Shown: positions 11,032 through 20,127 of the stretch, one piece after another
Position numbering within the stretch: the first letter of the stretch is position 1
Layout: every line of letters starts with the position of its first letter
Assembly (NCBI RefSeq): GCF_000384475.1
Contig: NZ_ARWB01000001.1
Coordinates: 410,008 to 474,007 of the forward strand
Direction of reading: 5' to 3'
Length of the DNA: 64,000 nucleotides
Source: Methylopila sp. M107
GTDB taxonomy: Bacteria; Pseudomonadota; Alphaproteobacteria; Rhizobiales; Methylopilaceae
Notes under the pieces: model-generated
The model's input: the letters and a program-made list of their open reading frames with translations, nothing else
Told to the model about the DNA's origin: nothing
Databases searched by the model: none
Made by a program: the position numbers and the translations under genes

Positions 11032-11973
11032 ATGCCGCAGGACCCTTACGAGACGCTCGGCGTCGCCCGGACCGCGAGCCAGGACGAGATCCGCAAGGCG
11101 TTCCGGGCGCTTGCGAAAAAGCACCATCCCGACCTCAATCCCGGCGACGCCGCGGCCGAGGACGCGTTCAAGGCGGCGTCCGCCGCGAACGAGATCCTTT
11201 CCGACCCGGACCAGCGCGCCCGCTTCGACCGGGGCGAGATCGACGCCTCCGGCCAGGAGCGGCCGCCGGACGGCGGCTATCGCGCACACGCCGAAGGTGA
11301 CGCGGGGCGGCGCTATGCGAGGCCCGGCGCGGATGGCCCCGCCTGGAGCGAGGAGGACCTCGACGACATCTTCGGCCGGTCCTTCCGCGACCAATACTTT
11401 CGCCAGCAGCGCCGCGCGCGGAGCGAGAGCCGGATCCGGGGCCGCGACGCGCATTACACGCTCGCCGTCGCGTTCCTCGACGCGGTCAACGGCGCGACGC
11501 GCCGGCTGACGCTTCCGGACGGCGAGGTGCTCGACGTCAGAATCCCGGTCGGCATGGAAGACGGCCAGACGCTCAGGCTGAAGGGCAAGGGCGAAGAGGG
11601 CTGGAACGGCGGCGCGCCAGGCGACGCGCTGATCGAGGTCTCGGTCGAGCCGCACGCCGGGTTCGCCCGCGCGGGGCGGGACATCCGCATGGGCCTCGAC
11701 GTCGGTCTGAAGGACGCCGTGCTCGGCGGACGGATCGAGGCCGCGACGCCGGGCGGGACGGTGCGTCTGGCTGTTCCGCCCGGCTCCGACAGCGGCTCGG
11801 AGCTTAGGCTGCGCGGAAGGGGCGTGCCGGCGCACGGCGACGTTCCGGCCGGCGACCTTTACGTCACGTTGCGGGTGAAGATCGGCGCGCCGGACCCCGC
11901 CCTCGCGGCCTTTTTGCGCGGGCGGGAAGAGCGCGCGGCCGCTTCGGGAAGCCACTCTGGTGAAGGCGCATGA
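11032..11973 (+). CDS. cbpA: Curved DNA-binding protein / DnaJ-class chaperone CbpA
   Basis: Hsp40 co-chaperone of 313 residues without the zinc-finger domain. The J domain covers residues 4-68, with H-P-D in K-K-H-H-P-D-L-N-P. A G/R-rich linker leads to two C-terminal substrate-binding folds (about 130-300) with the family block I-P-V-G-M-E-D-G-Q-T-L-R-L-K-G-K-G. The ATG at 11032 gives the usual M-x-D-P-Y-E-T-L-G-V start; an upstream in-frame ATG would add 22 residues. The stop overlaps the start of cbpM by ATGA, so CbpA and its modulator are made together. Confidence 0.93.
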   Translation: MPQDPYETLGVARTASQDEIRKAFRALAKKHHPDLNPGDAAAEDAFKAASAANEILSDPDQRARFDRGEIDASGQERPPDGGYRAHAEGDAGRRYARPGADGPAWSEEDLDDIFGRSFRDQYFRQQRRARSESRIRGRDAHYTLAVAFLDAVNGATRRLTLPDGEVLDVRIPVGMEDGQTLRLKGKGEEGWNGGAPGDALIEVSVEPHAGFARAGRDIRMGLDVGLKDAVLGGRIEAATPGGTVRLAVPPGSDSGSELRLRGRGVPAHGDVPAGDLYVTLRVKIGAPDPALAAFLRGREERAAASGSHSGEGA

Positions 11974-12296
11974 TCAGGATCGAGACGCTGGTCGCCCGGT
12001 ACCCGGCGCTCGCGCGCGGCGACGTCGAGCGATGGATCGAGCTCGAGTGGGTGCGGGCCGACCGCGACGCCGAAACATATCTGTTCCGTGAGATCGACGT
12101 CGCCCGCGTCGAGCTGATCCTGCGGCTGCGCGACGACATGGACGTCAACGAGGACGCGCTGCCGGTGGTGCTGTCGCTGCTCGACCAGCTGTTTGACGCG
12201 AGACGGCGGCTGCGTGACGTCGACGATGCGCTGGCCAAGGTCGCCCCCGAGGCGGTGAGGCGAGACCTCGCAGCGCATCTGACGCGCCGCGGCTAG
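11970..12296 (+). CDS. cbpM: Chaperone modulator CbpM (MerR-like fold)
   Basis: 108 residues; small MerR-HTH-like protein that binds the J domain of CbpA and inhibits its co-chaperone and DNA-binding activity. It shows the family pattern of a short acidic first helix, a W-I-E-L-E-W-V block, then a predicted helical D-D-M-D-V-N-E-D-A-L-P-V-V-L-S-L-L-D-Q segment. It overlaps cbpA by four bases. Assignment rests on position and this pattern. Confidence 0.87.
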   Translation: MIRIETLVARYPALARGDVERWIELEWVRADRDAETYLFREIDVARVELILRLRDDMDVNEDALPVVLSLLDQLFDARRRLRDVDDALAKVAPEAVRRDLAAHLTRRG

Positions 12297-12323
12297 CGCG
12301 GCGGAAGGCCCAAGGGAGTCTCG

Positions 12324-12557
12324 ATGAGCGAGAATCAGACCCTCACGAAGAGCGGCGAGACGACCGCCCTTATATTGCGGGCCCTCGTGGCCAAGCCGAT
12401 CGAAAAGAACGTGCTGTCGCCCGACGACGTCGAGGCCTTGCTGCTCGACACGGCGGGCGGGTTCGACATCGACGGCGGCAAGCTGACGCCCGAAGCGACG
12501 CGCATCATCGTCAAGGAAGATCTGGCGCCGCTGTTCCTGAAGCCGAAATCCGAATGA
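12324..12557 (+). CDS. Small conserved-looking protein of unknown function
   Basis: 77 residues, not recognised. It has an acidic, helical look with no signal peptide or membrane segment. A good ribosome-binding site (AAGGGAG) lies eight bases before the ATG, and it starts 27 bp after cbpM on the same strand, so it is probably a third cistron of the CbpA-CbpM transcript. Codon usage resembles its neighbours. Confidence 0.7.
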   Translation: MSENQTLTKSGETTALILRALVAKPIEKNVLSPDDVEALLLDTAGGFDIDGGKLTPEATRIIVKEDLAPLFLKPKSE

Positions 12558-12624
12558 CTGGGCCGGCCGATCATGGACGCCATCCGCCGGGCCCGCGACC
12601 CTGACGGAGCCTCGCCGGCCGCGT

Positions 12625-13620
12625 TCAGTCCGGGACCGTCAGGACGATCTTTCCGACCTGCTCGTTCGATTCCATGTAGCGATGTGCCTCTGCGATCTGG
12701 TCGAAAACGAAGGTCTTCGCGATCACGGGCTTCAGCGCGCCGGAGGCCAGCCCTTCGACCACGAAGGCCTTGGCCTTTTCGAGCCGCGCGAGGTCCTGGG
12801 TGATCTCGTGCAGCTGGTAGCCGCGGATGGCGAGGTCTTTGCCGAGCAACGACATCACCGGGACCGGAATGTCGCTCGTCTCAAGCGCGCCGTAGAGGAA
12901 ATAGGTCCCGAGGAAGGACAGCGTCTCGAGGATCTTCGGAACCTCCGCGCCGCCGACCGGGTCGAAGGCGATCCGCGCGCCCCTGCCGTCGCTGATGCGC
13001 GCGATCTCGGCGACGAGGTCCTGCTCTCCGGTCGCGACGACATGGGCGGCGCCGGCCGCGAGCAGCGTGTCCCGCTTGGCGCTTCCGCGGGTCAGGGCGA
13101 CCGAGACGCCGCCCAGCATGTTGACGATCTGGATCGCCGCGAGGCCGACGCTGGACGAGGCCGCGCGGATCAGCACCACGTCGCCGGGCTTGACCCTGGT
13201 GATGTCGACCAGCGCGCCATAGGCGGTGACGAACATCATCCAGGTCGCGGCGGCGTCCTCGAAGCTGAGGCTTTCCGGATGCTTCACGACACCGAAGGCG
13301 GGCGCGTTCACCAGCTCGCCGTGGAGGCCGTAATCGCCGAGCGTGAAGCAGGGCACGACGCTGACCTTGTCGCCGATGGAAAAGCCCTCGACGTCCGGGC
13401 CGAGGGCCTCGATCACGCCCGCCGCCTCGTAGCCGGTCAGCGCCGGGAAGCGCGGCTCGCTGACATAGGTCCCGGTGCGAAACATCACCTCGGCGCGGTT
13501 GAGGCCGAGCGCCTTCGTCCTGATCCGGACTTCGCCGGCCCTCGGGGCGGGGACGTCGACGTCCTCGATCTTCAGGACGTCGGGGCCGCCGATCTCGTGG
13601 AAGCGGACGGTGCGGGCCAT
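12625..13620 (-). CDS. Zinc-independent MDR-family oxidoreductase (quinone oxidoreductase-like)
   Basis: 331 residues of the medium-chain dehydrogenase/reductase superfamily. An N-terminal GroES-like part (about 10-130, G-Y-E-A-A-G-V-I) is followed by an NADPH fold with the A-A-S-S-S-V-G-L-A-A-I-Q loop. The structural and catalytic zinc cysteines of alcohol dehydrogenases are absent, as in zeta-crystallin/QOR enzymes. The substrate, likely a quinone or enone, is unknown. It lies 71 bp downstream of a LysR regulator on the same strand, its likely controller. Confidence 0.88.
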   Translation of the reverse strand: MARTVRFHEIGGPDVLKIEDVDVPAPRAGEVRIRTKALGLNRAEVMFRTGTYVSEPRFPALTGYEAAGVIEALGPDVEGFSIGDKVSVVPCFTLGDYGLHGELVNAPAFGVVKHPESLSFEDAAATWMMFVTAYGALVDITRVKPGDVVLIRAASSSVGLAAIQIVNMLGGVSVALTRGSAKRDTLLAAGAAHVVATGEQDLVAEIARISDGRGARIAFDPVGGAEVPKILETLSFLGTYFLYGALETSDIPVPVMSLLGKDLAIRGYQLHEITQDLARLEKAKAFVVEGLASGALKPVIAKTFVFDQIAEAHRYMESNEQVGKIVLTVPD

Positions 13621-13691
13621 GGCTTGTCTCCTCTTGTCGCGGGCGCGAAGGATTTCCTTGCGACCGAGGTAAGCCGACGGGGACCGCGCTT

Positions 13692-14633
13692 CTATACGCT
13701 GGATTTCGCTCGAGGCGTTGAGTTCGGCTCATCAATCCATCGGTTCTGCTCACGCACGAAATCGATCAGCGCCCTCAGCCCGAAGGAGAGGTGCGCGCGC
13801 CCCGGATAGTAGAGAAAGAAGCGGATCGGCGCGGGCCGCCAGTCCGGCAGCAGCTCGACGAGGCGGCCGGCTTCGGCGTGGGCGCGCGCCTGCGCCTCGA
13901 ACATGTAGCCGACGCCGACGCCCGCGAGCGTCGCGTCCAGCACGAGGTCCATGTCGTCGAAGGTCAGCGCCGTCCGGGGCGGCTCGACCTCGATCGTCTC
14001 GTTCCCGCGTCGGAAGCGCCAGCGGAACGGCTTCCCGCTCGGGAACCGGTAGGCGACGCTGGCATGGTCGTCGAGGTCGGCCGGATGACGCGGGGCCGCG
14101 CGGGAAGCGAGATATCCGGGCGTCGCGAAAGCGGCGTAGCCGAGCCAGGGGCCGACCGGCGTCGCGATCATGTCCTCGGCGATCAGCTGGCCGTGCCGGA
14201 CGCCGGCGCCGAAGCCGTCCGCCACGACGTCGTCGAGCTGGTCGCTGCCGGCGACCTCGACGCGCATGCCGGGATGCCGCAGCACGAACTCCGCGATGAC
14301 CGCGCCGAGGCCGAGCCGCATCGCCTGCCGCGGCGCGTTGATGCGCAGCGTCCCATGGGGCGCGTCGCGGAACCGGTTGAGGTCCTCGACCGCCCTGTCG
14401 ATGCCGTCGAAGGCGGGACCGAGCTGGTCGAGCAGGCGCTGGCCGGCTTCGGTCAGCGCCACGCTGCGCGTCGTGCGGTTGACGAGCTTGAGCGACAGCC
14501 GCTCCTCGAGCTGGCGCAGCGAATGGCTGAGCGCCGACGGCGAGACCCGCAGGTCGACCGCGGCGCGACGAAAGCTGCGCCGTCGCGCGATGGCCAGGAA
14601 GGCGACCAGCTCCGGAAAGCTGTGGGTCGGCAT
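13692..14633 (-). CDS. LysR-family transcriptional regulator
   Basis: 313 residues. The N-terminal winged helix (residues about 5-65) has the family F-x-x-I-A-R-R-R-S-F-R-R-A-A pattern and L-R-V-S-P-S-A-L-S-H-S-L-R-Q-L-E; the periplasmic-binding-type effector domain covers about 90-300. The start at 14633 (M-P-T-H-S-F-P-E-L) is preferred over an upstream in-frame ATG that adds unconserved basic residues. It precedes the MDR oxidoreductase on the same strand and is divergent from the FAD/NAD(P)-binding protein, so either could be its target. Confidence 0.9.
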   Translation of the reverse strand: MPTHSFPELVAFLAIARRRSFRRAAVDLRVSPSALSHSLRQLEERLSLKLVNRTTRSVALTEAGQRLLDQLGPAFDGIDRAVEDLNRFRDAPHGTLRINAPRQAMRLGLGAVIAEFVLRHPGMRVEVAGSDQLDDVVADGFGAGVRHGQLIAEDMIATPVGPWLGYAAFATPGYLASRAAPRHPADLDDHASVAYRFPSGKPFRWRFRRGNETIEVEPPRTALTFDDMDLVLDATLAGVGVGYMFEAQARAHAEAGRLVELLPDWRPAPIRFFLYYPGRAHLSFGLRALIDFVREQNRWIDEPNSTPRAKSSV

Positions 14634-14831
14634 TGATGAGCCCTCCTCAACAGCATCGTCAGATAGCCGCCATTCCTCTCGCGGTCCACCGTCCCGGGTC
14701 CGCTTCCGCCGACGCGCCCGACGGGGCAATGTCACGCAGGGGCGGGCGGCGGCGGCGCGTGCCGCGGACGGCGGAACAGATTATAACGTCGATAGACTGA
14801 CTCTTCCGATCGCGTGTTCCCGGATTTCCAG

Positions 14832-16244
14832 ATGCCTGCTGTCGACGCCAACCCGCGCACCGTGCTGATCGTCGGCGGCGGCCTGAGCGGCTCTCTGCTG
14901 GCGCTCCGCGCGATCGAGAACGCCGAAAACTGCGTGGTGCTGATCGAACGCGGCGGCGCGCTCGGGCGCGGCGTCGCCTATGGCGCCTGCGATCCGGGCC
15001 ATCTGCTCAACGTGCCGCTGTTCCGCATGGAGGTCGGGCTGACGCCGTCGTTCCACGACTGGCTGGCCGTGAACCGGCCGAGCGAACTGAACACCGACGA
15101 CGGCGCGGAGAAGGACAGCTTTGTGACCCGCAGGTCGTTCGGCGACTATGTCGAGGAGATCACCGAGCGGGAGGTGCTCGCCGGCCGGCTGACGCGCGTC
15201 CGCGGCAACGTCGTGGAGATCGGGCGCAACGGGCGGCCTTACGTCCTGCTGCAGGACGGCCGGACCCTGCAGGGCACCCATGTGGTGATCGCGACCGGAA
15301 ACCTTCCGCCCAAGACCCCGCGCTTCCGCGACGAGGGCGTGCTGGATTCGCGGGCGTTCATTCCGGACCCGTGGGACCTTACGCGGGACAGGCTGCCGGC
15401 GAAGACCGGGACCGTCCTGCTGATCGGCGCCGGCCTCACCATGGCGGACGTCGCGCTGAGGCTTTCGCGGCAGGGCCACACGGGACCGATCATCGCGCTG
15501 TCGCGCCGCGGGCTGCTGCCGAACCGGCATGCGCATGGCGGCCAGTGGCGCAACGCTTTCGAGACGAAGACGGCGGGTCCGATCGAGGCCTTTCGGCTGC
15601 TGAAGCGGGAGGCGCGCGAGGCGGCGGCGCAGGGCGTGCCGTGGCAGCGCGTCATCGACGCGATGCGCCCGAGCCTCGCCAGCCTCTGGATTTCGTGGAG
15701 CCAGGACGAGCGCCGCCGCTTCCTGCGCCACTGCCGGACGATCTGGGACGTGCATCGCCACCGCATGCCGGGTTCGGTCGCGGCCGGGATCGACCGGCTG
15801 CTGGAAACGGGGCAGCTGCAGGTCTGGGCCGGCCGCGTCGAGGGCCTCGTCCGCACCGCGACCGGCGCGCGGGTGGCGCTGCGCCGCCGCGGGACCCGCG
15901 AGAGCGTCGAGATCGAGGTCGACACGATCATCAACTGCACCGGACCGCGCTCGTCCTTCGATGATTTGAACGAGCCGGCCTTCATCCGGCTGAAGGAGCA
16001 CGGCCTGCTGGTCGCCGACGAACTCGGGCTGGGCGTCAAGACCTTCGGCTGCGCCGTCGTCGACCGCTACGGCTCGCCCTCGGACTGGCTGTTCGCGATC
16101 GGGCCGCTAACGCGTCCCGAATGGTGGGAGATCACCGCCGTGCCGGAGATCTCGGCGCAGAGCCACTATCTCGCGAACGGCCTTGGCTCCGCCGGCCGCA
16201 ACACGTTGCTGCGCGGCTTCGTGGACCTCGGGGCGGGCATCTGA
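14832..16244 (+). CDS. FAD/NAD(P)-binding protein (PF13454-type)
   Basis: 470 residues. The N-terminal dinucleotide fold has V-L-I-V-G-G-G-L-S-G-S-L-L-A, a second nucleotide motif V-L-L-I-G-A-G-L-T-M-A-D-V-A-L lies near residue 200, and T-I-I-N-C-T-G-P sits near 370. This is the architecture of the FAD-NAD(P)-binding family related to HcaD/ornithine monooxygenase-like flavoproteins. The reaction is unknown. A GTG at 14814 could extend it by six residues; the ATG is preferred, but neither has a strong ribosome-binding site. A TATAAC box lies about 50 bp upstream. The 3' end abuts the repeat holding the IS110 element. Confidence 0.8.
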   Translation: MPAVDANPRTVLIVGGGLSGSLLALRAIENAENCVVLIERGGALGRGVAYGACDPGHLLNVPLFRMEVGLTPSFHDWLAVNRPSELNTDDGAEKDSFVTRRSFGDYVEEITEREVLAGRLTRVRGNVVEIGRNGRPYVLLQDGRTLQGTHVVIATGNLPPKTPRFRDEGVLDSRAFIPDPWDLTRDRLPAKTGTVLLIGAGLTMADVALRLSRQGHTGPIIALSRRGLLPNRHAHGGQWRNAFETKTAGPIEAFRLLKREAREAAAQGVPWQRVIDAMRPSLASLWISWSQDERRRFLRHCRTIWDVHRHRMPGSVAAGIDRLLETGQLQVWAGRVEGLVRTATGARVALRRRGTRESVEIEVDTIINCTGPRSSFDDLNEPAFIRLKEHGLLVADELGLGVKTFGCAVVDRYGSPSDWLFAIGPLTRPEWWEITAVPEISAQSHYLANGLGSAGRNTLLRGFVDLGAGI

Positions 16245-16360
16245 GGGGGGCGTCATTCCGGCTGGAGCGAAGCGGAAGGCCGGAATCCAGAACCACAATG
16301 GCTGCAGTCTGAAATAGCGATGTTCGTGGTTCTGGATTCCTGTGTGTCTCGCCTATGGCA

Positions 16361-16500
16361 TTGTGTTGGCGGGCGAGAGACCGTTGGATTCCTGATCGCT
16401 TGAGATCGCGGCAGCCGGCTCGGTCCTCGCCCGCCTGTACAAACCCAACCTGAACAGTTGACCGAGGCCGCGCCAACGGACCTCGCATCACAGGGATAGG
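16361..16500 (+). ncRNA. Candidate IS110 bridge RNA
   Basis: The first stem is GGCGGGCGAGAGACCG (16368-16383) paired with CGGTCCTCGCCCGCC (16421-16435), one bulged A. It encloses a loop carrying TGGATTCC (16385-16392), identical to the target left flank including core CC, and CAGCCGG (16412-16418), complementary to CCGGC at the target right flank. The second loop carries ACAGTTG (16454-16460), identical to the element's right end, and CACAGG (16489-16494), complementary to CCTGTG at the core and left end; an inner CGAGG/CCTCG stem (16463-16467/16481-16485) lies between. This is the target-loop/donor-loop layout of bridge RNAs. Exact RNA ends are inferred. Confidence 0.78.
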
Positions 16501-16504
16501 CGCG

Positions 16505-17446
16505 ATGATCATAACCCCTGGCTTCATCGGTTGCGACGTCTCCAAAGCTCATCTCGACATTTTCGACGGCGGCCTCGGCCGGCCTGAACGCATCCCGAAC
16601 TGCGCGGAGGCGATCGCGGCGCTCTGCGAACGCTGGCGCTCGCGCGAGGTCTTCGCTCTGTTCGAAGCCACCGGACGCTACGATGCGGGCCTGCGGCTCG
16701 CGCTCGACGCGGCGGGCATTCCTTACGCCCGCGTCAACCCGGCCCATGCCCGCGCCTTCGCGCGCGCCAAGGGACGGCTCGCCAAAACCGACGCGATCGA
16801 CGCTGAAAGCCTGGCCGCCATGGCCATGACGCTGAGGCCCGATCCCAGCCCCGCCCGCAGTGCGGTCCGCGACCGCCTGGCGGCGCTCGGCGGTCGCCGC
16901 GACCAGCTAGTCGCCGATCGCGCCCGCGAGAAAGCGCGGCGCGAAGCGCTCGACGAGCCCGCCGTGGCGGACGACATCGCCGCCCATCTCGACTTCCTCG
17001 ATGGCCGCATCAAAGCGCTCGAGGCCGCGATCGCGGCGCTCGTCGCGGCCGAGGCCGAGCTGGCCCAGGACCAAGCGCTACTGCGTTCGATTCCGGGCTT
17101 CGGGCCGATCGCGACCACCGTCATGCTCTCAGTCATGCCGGAGCTCGGCCGCCGCGACCCGAAGGCCATCGCGGCGCTCGCGGGCCTCGCCCCGATCAAT
17201 CGTGACAGCGGCGCGTTCCGCGGCAAGCGCGCGATCGGCGGCGGACGGCGGCGCGTGCGACGGGCGCTCTACATGGCCGCGCTCGCGGCGATCAAGACCA
17301 GGCAGCGCTTCGCCGACATCTACAAAGCCATGATCGCCAAGGGAAAACCGCCCAAGGTCGCGATCATCGCCATCGCCCGGAAGCTCCTCGTTGTCGCAAA
17401 CGCAGTCCTGCGAGATCAGACACCCTTCAAAGCAGAACACGCCTGA
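16505..17446 (+). CDS. IS110-family transposase (RuvC-like DEDD N-domain plus Tnp20 serine domain)
   Basis: 313 residues. The RuvC-like domain has D11 in G-C-D-V-S-K, E54 in L-F-E-A-T-G-R-Y, and D96/D99 in K-T-D-A-I-D-A-E. The C-terminal Tnp20 domain starts at I-P-G-F-G-P-I (about 196) and holds the candidate nucleophile serine S235 in R-D-S-G-A-F-R-G-K-R. A coiled coil lies between them (about 120-190). All expected catalytic residues are present and the frame is intact, so the element is probably active. It starts directly after the bridge-RNA-like left end. Confidence 0.94.
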   Translation: MIITPGFIGCDVSKAHLDIFDGGLGRPERIPNCAEAIAALCERWRSREVFALFEATGRYDAGLRLALDAAGIPYARVNPAHARAFARAKGRLAKTDAIDAESLAAMAMTLRPDPSPARSAVRDRLAALGGRRDQLVADRAREKARREALDEPAVADDIAAHLDFLDGRIKALEAAIAALVAAEAELAQDQALLRSIPGFGPIATTVMLSVMPELGRRDPKAIAALAGLAPINRDSGAFRGKRAIGGGRRRVRRALYMAALAAIKTRQRFADIYKAMIAKGKPPKVAIIAIARKLLVVANAVLRDQTPFKAEHA

Positions 17447-17504
17447 AAACACAGTTGCCGGCCCTCCGGCCGGAATGACGATCCTGATTGAACCGGTGAC
17501 GCCT

Positions 17505-19481
17505 TCACTTGCCGTCGTGAAAATGGTCGTAGATCGCCTTCGCCATCGTCTTGCTGACGCCCGGCGCCTTTTCAAGGTCGGCGAGACCCGCGCGCGCCAC
17601 CGCCTTGGCGGTCCCGAAATATTTGAGCAGCGCGCGTTTCCGCGTCGGGCCGATCCCCGCCACCTCGTCGAGCGGATTGGCGACCAGAGCCTTGGAGCGC
17701 TTTGCGCGGTGGAAACCGATGGCGAAGCGATGCGCCTCGTCGCGCAGCCGCTGCAGGTAGTAAAGCACCGGGTCCTTCGGCGGCAGACGGAACGGGGTCT
17801 TGCCCGTCATGAAGAAGGTCTCGCGGCCGGCCTCGCGGTCCATGCCCTTGGCCACGCCGACCAGCGGCACCTCGCCGTCGAGCCCGAGCTCGGCGAGCGT
17901 TTCGCGCGCGGCGGTGAGCTGGCCTTGTCCGCCGTCGATCAGCACGAGGTCCGGCCATGGCGGCGCGTCGTCGGCCGACTTGCCGGTCTCGTCGCGCGGA
18001 GACTCCTTCTGCAGCCGCGAGAAACGGCGCCGCAGCACCTGCCGCATCATCGCCGTGTCGTCGCCGGCGGTGAGGTCGTCGGTCTGGATGGTGAACTTGC
18101 GGTAGTGGTTCTTGGAGAATCCATCGGGTCCGGCGACGATCATTCCGCCGACCGCGTTGGTCCCCATGATGTGGCTGTTGTCGTAGACTTCGATCCGTTG
18201 CGGCGGGGCGGGCAGCGAAAACGCTTCGGCGACGCCCGCGAGCAGCTTGGCTTGCGTCGAGGTTTCCGAGAGGTGGCGGCCGAGCGCTTCCCTGGCGTTC
18301 GAGAGCGCGCGCGCGACCAACTCCTTCTTCTCGCCGCGGACCGGGACCGAGACCTCGACCTTGCGGCCTGAGCGGATCGTCAGCGCCTCGGCGAGCAGCG
18401 CGCGGTCCTCGACGTCTTCGGAAAGCAGCACGAGCCGGGGCGGCTCCTCCGCGTCGTAGAACTGCGCGAGGAACGAGCCGAACACCTCTTTCGGCTCCAT
18501 ACTCTTGTCGGCCTTGGGGAAGAAGGCGCGCGCGCCCCAGTTCTGGTAGGCGCGGAAGAAGAACGCCTCGACGCAGGTCTGCCCGCCCTCGGCGTGGATC
18601 GCGAACACGTCCGCCTCCTCGACGTCGCGCGGGTTCACCCCCTGGCTCGACTGGATGGCGGCGAGCGCCGAGATGCGGTCGCGATAGACGGCGGCGCGCT
18701 CGAAATCGAGTTTTTCGCTCGCCTCCGACATCGCCTCGTTCAGCTCTCGCTTCACGCGGTCGGACTTGCCGGTGAGGAAGTCGCGCGCTTCGGAAACGAG
18801 CTCGCCGTAGTCGTCGAGGCTGATCTCGCCCGTGCAGGGCGCCGAGCAGCGCTTGATCTGATGCAGGAGGCAGGGCCGCGTGCGGCGCTCGTAAAAGCTG
18901 TCGGCGCAGGAGCGCAGCAGGAAGGCGCGCTCCAGCGCGTCGATCGTGCGGCCGACCGCGCCGGCGCTCGCGAACGGCCCGAAATAGTCGCCCTTGCGGG
19001 TGCGCGCGCCGCGATGCTTGGCGATCTGCGGGGCGGCGTGCTCGGTCGCGAGCAGGATGTAGGGGAACGACTTGTCGTCCCGCATCAGCACGTTGAAGCG
19101 AGGACGCAGCCGCTTGATGAGGTTCGCCTCGAGCAGCAGCGCTTCGGTCTCCGTCTCGGTCGAGACGAACTCCATCGCGGCGGTCTCCGCGATCATGCGC
19201 GAGATGCGGATGTTGTGGCCGAGGCCGCGGGCGTAGTTGGTGACGCGTTTTTTCAGGCTCCGCGCCTTGCCGACATAGAGACAGTCGCCCTTGGCGTCGA
19301 ACATGCGGTAGACGCCCGGCCCATTCGGCAGGTGCTTGAGCTGCGCCTTGATGACCTCCGCGCCGCGCTTCAGGAATTCGGGCGCGGCGTCGAGCCCGGC
19401 TTCCGCAGAGGCGAGCTCGCGCTCCTCGACGGCGTCGTCGGGGGCGTCCGGTTCCGGGGGAGGTGGGGCGGCGGGACTCAT
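17505..19481 (-). CDS. uvrC: Excinuclease ABC subunit C
   Basis: Nucleotide excision repair endonuclease that makes both incisions around a UvrB-bound lesion; 658 residues. The GIY-YIG domain is near 50-130 (G-V-Y-R-M-F, L-Y-V-G-K-A), the cysteine cluster [13 protein letters not shown] near 210, the UVR motif near 250, the RNase H-like nuclease from about 400 ([14 protein letters not shown]) and the C-terminal helix-hairpin-helix pair (I-G-P-T-R-K, A-P-G-V-S). An N-terminal acidic/proline extension of about 30 residues precedes the core. It is divergent from the secreted protein at 19617. Confidence 0.97.
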   Translation of the reverse strand: MSPAAPPPPEPDAPDDAVEERELASAEAGLDAAPEFLKRGAEVIKAQLKHLPNGPGVYRMFDAKGDCLYVGKARSLKKRVTNYARGLGHNIRISRMIAETAAMEFVSTETETEALLLEANLIKRLRPRFNVLMRDDKSFPYILLATEHAAPQIAKHRGARTRKGDYFGPFASAGAVGRTIDALERAFLLRSCADSFYERRTRPCLLHQIKRCSAPCTGEISLDDYGELVSEARDFLTGKSDRVKRELNEAMSEASEKLDFERAAVYRDRISALAAIQSSQGVNPRDVEEADVFAIHAEGGQTCVEAFFFRAYQNWGARAFFPKADKSMEPKEVFGSFLAQFYDAEEPPRLVLLSEDVEDRALLAEALTIRSGRKVEVSVPVRGEKKELVARALSNAREALGRHLSETSTQAKLLAGVAEAFSLPAPPQRIEVYDNSHIMGTNAVGGMIVAGPDGFSKNHYRKFTIQTDDLTAGDDTAMMRQVLRRRFSRLQKESPRDETGKSADDAPPWPDLVLIDGGQGQLTAARETLAELGLDGEVPLVGVAKGMDREAGRETFFMTGKTPFRLPPKDPVLYYLQRLRDEAHRFAIGFHRAKRSKALVANPLDEVAGIGPTRKRALLKYFGTAKAVARAGLADLEKAPGVSKTMAKAIYDHFHDGK

Positions 19482-19616
19482 GGGGCGAGGCGGAATCTAG
19501 TGGCTAGGAGCCGGTTGTGCGAGGCGCGACGGCATGCGCGATCGGATATGCGAGCGTGGACGAAGCGGGCTCTAGCCGTCAGGGTCGCGCAATTCGAGGC
19601 AGGCCTGAAGGTTCTC

Positions 19617-20114
19617 ATGAAACACGCATTCGCAATCCTGGCGGCGCTGGCGGCGTCGGTTCCCTCCATGGCCCATGCGCAGGACGGCGACGCGCTCGAG
19701 GCGCGACTCCTCGGCGCGATGCGCTATTCGGTCGGCGCCGGCGAACGCGTCAAGCAGCCGGGTGCGGCCATTCGCGCCTATATCGACGCCGGCTATGTCG
19801 ACCGCAAGCCGACCGAGCGGATGGACTACACCGACTACCGCGTCCTCGCGAAGCCCGCGCGGCTGCTCGGCCAAAAACTGCTCGTCATAGAGGAAGAATA
19901 CATGACGACTTATTCGGGCTGCTGCGTGAACGCAGGCGTCGGGGCGATCGTGCTGGTCGACGGCGACGACTCGGCGCTCAGAAGCTTCGCGCGCGAAAAC
20001 CGCTGCTCGATCGACGAGAGCGACGTCCGCGACACGCTCAAGCGGCTGAAGATCACGGTCGACGCGCGCGCGGCGTCAATCAGTTGCCGGGAACGCGACG
20101 CGCTGAAAGATTGA
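19617..20114 (+). CDS. Secreted protein of unknown function
   Basis: 165 residues. A clear signal peptide (M-K-H-A-F-A-I-L-A-A-L-A-A-S-V-P-S-M-A-H-A, cleavage after A-H-A) is followed by an unrecognised domain with a Y-S-G-C-C-V-N motif and a further cysteine pair (N-R-C, S-C-R), suggesting periplasmic disulfides. GAAGG lies six bases before the ATG. It is a single gene divergent from uvrC, and palindromic repeat A follows 14 bp after its stop. Confidence 0.75.
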   Translation: MKHAFAILAALAASVPSMAHAQDGDALEARLLGAMRYSVGAGERVKQPGAAIRAYIDAGYVDRKPTERMDYTDYRVLAKPARLLGQKLLVIEEEYMTTYSGCCVNAGVGAIVLVDGDDSALRSFARENRCSIDESDVRDTLKRLKITVDARAASISCRERDALKD

Positions 20115-20127
20115 GGCGAATTCTTTC

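Larger units (their letters stand above)
16341..17457 (+). mobile_element. IS110-family insertion sequence
   Basis: 1117-bp element: a 164-bp non-coding left end, one transposase gene and an 11-bp right tail. It has no terminal inverted repeats and no classical target duplication. Only the dinucleotide CC flanks it on both sides, the core-type junction expected for IS110 recombinases. The boundaries follow from removing the element to restore the palindromic repeat arm. The long left end with short right end is the IS110-group, not IS1111-group, layout. Confidence 0.87.
16251..17480. repeat. Intergenic palindromic repeat split by an IS110-family insertion
   Basis: Left part 16251-16340 and right part 17458-17480 join to a palindrome of about 111 bp. 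It starts CGTCATTCCGGC and ends GCCGGAATGACG, with an internal inverted pair GGAATCCAGAACCAC (16282-16296) / GTGGTTCTGGATTCC (16326-16340). The 1117-bp element sits between the GGATTCC and GGCC of the right arm, with CC present at both junctions. Each intact arm resembles the GTCATTCC-type repeats common in Hyphomicrobiales genomes. Confidence 0.85.
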
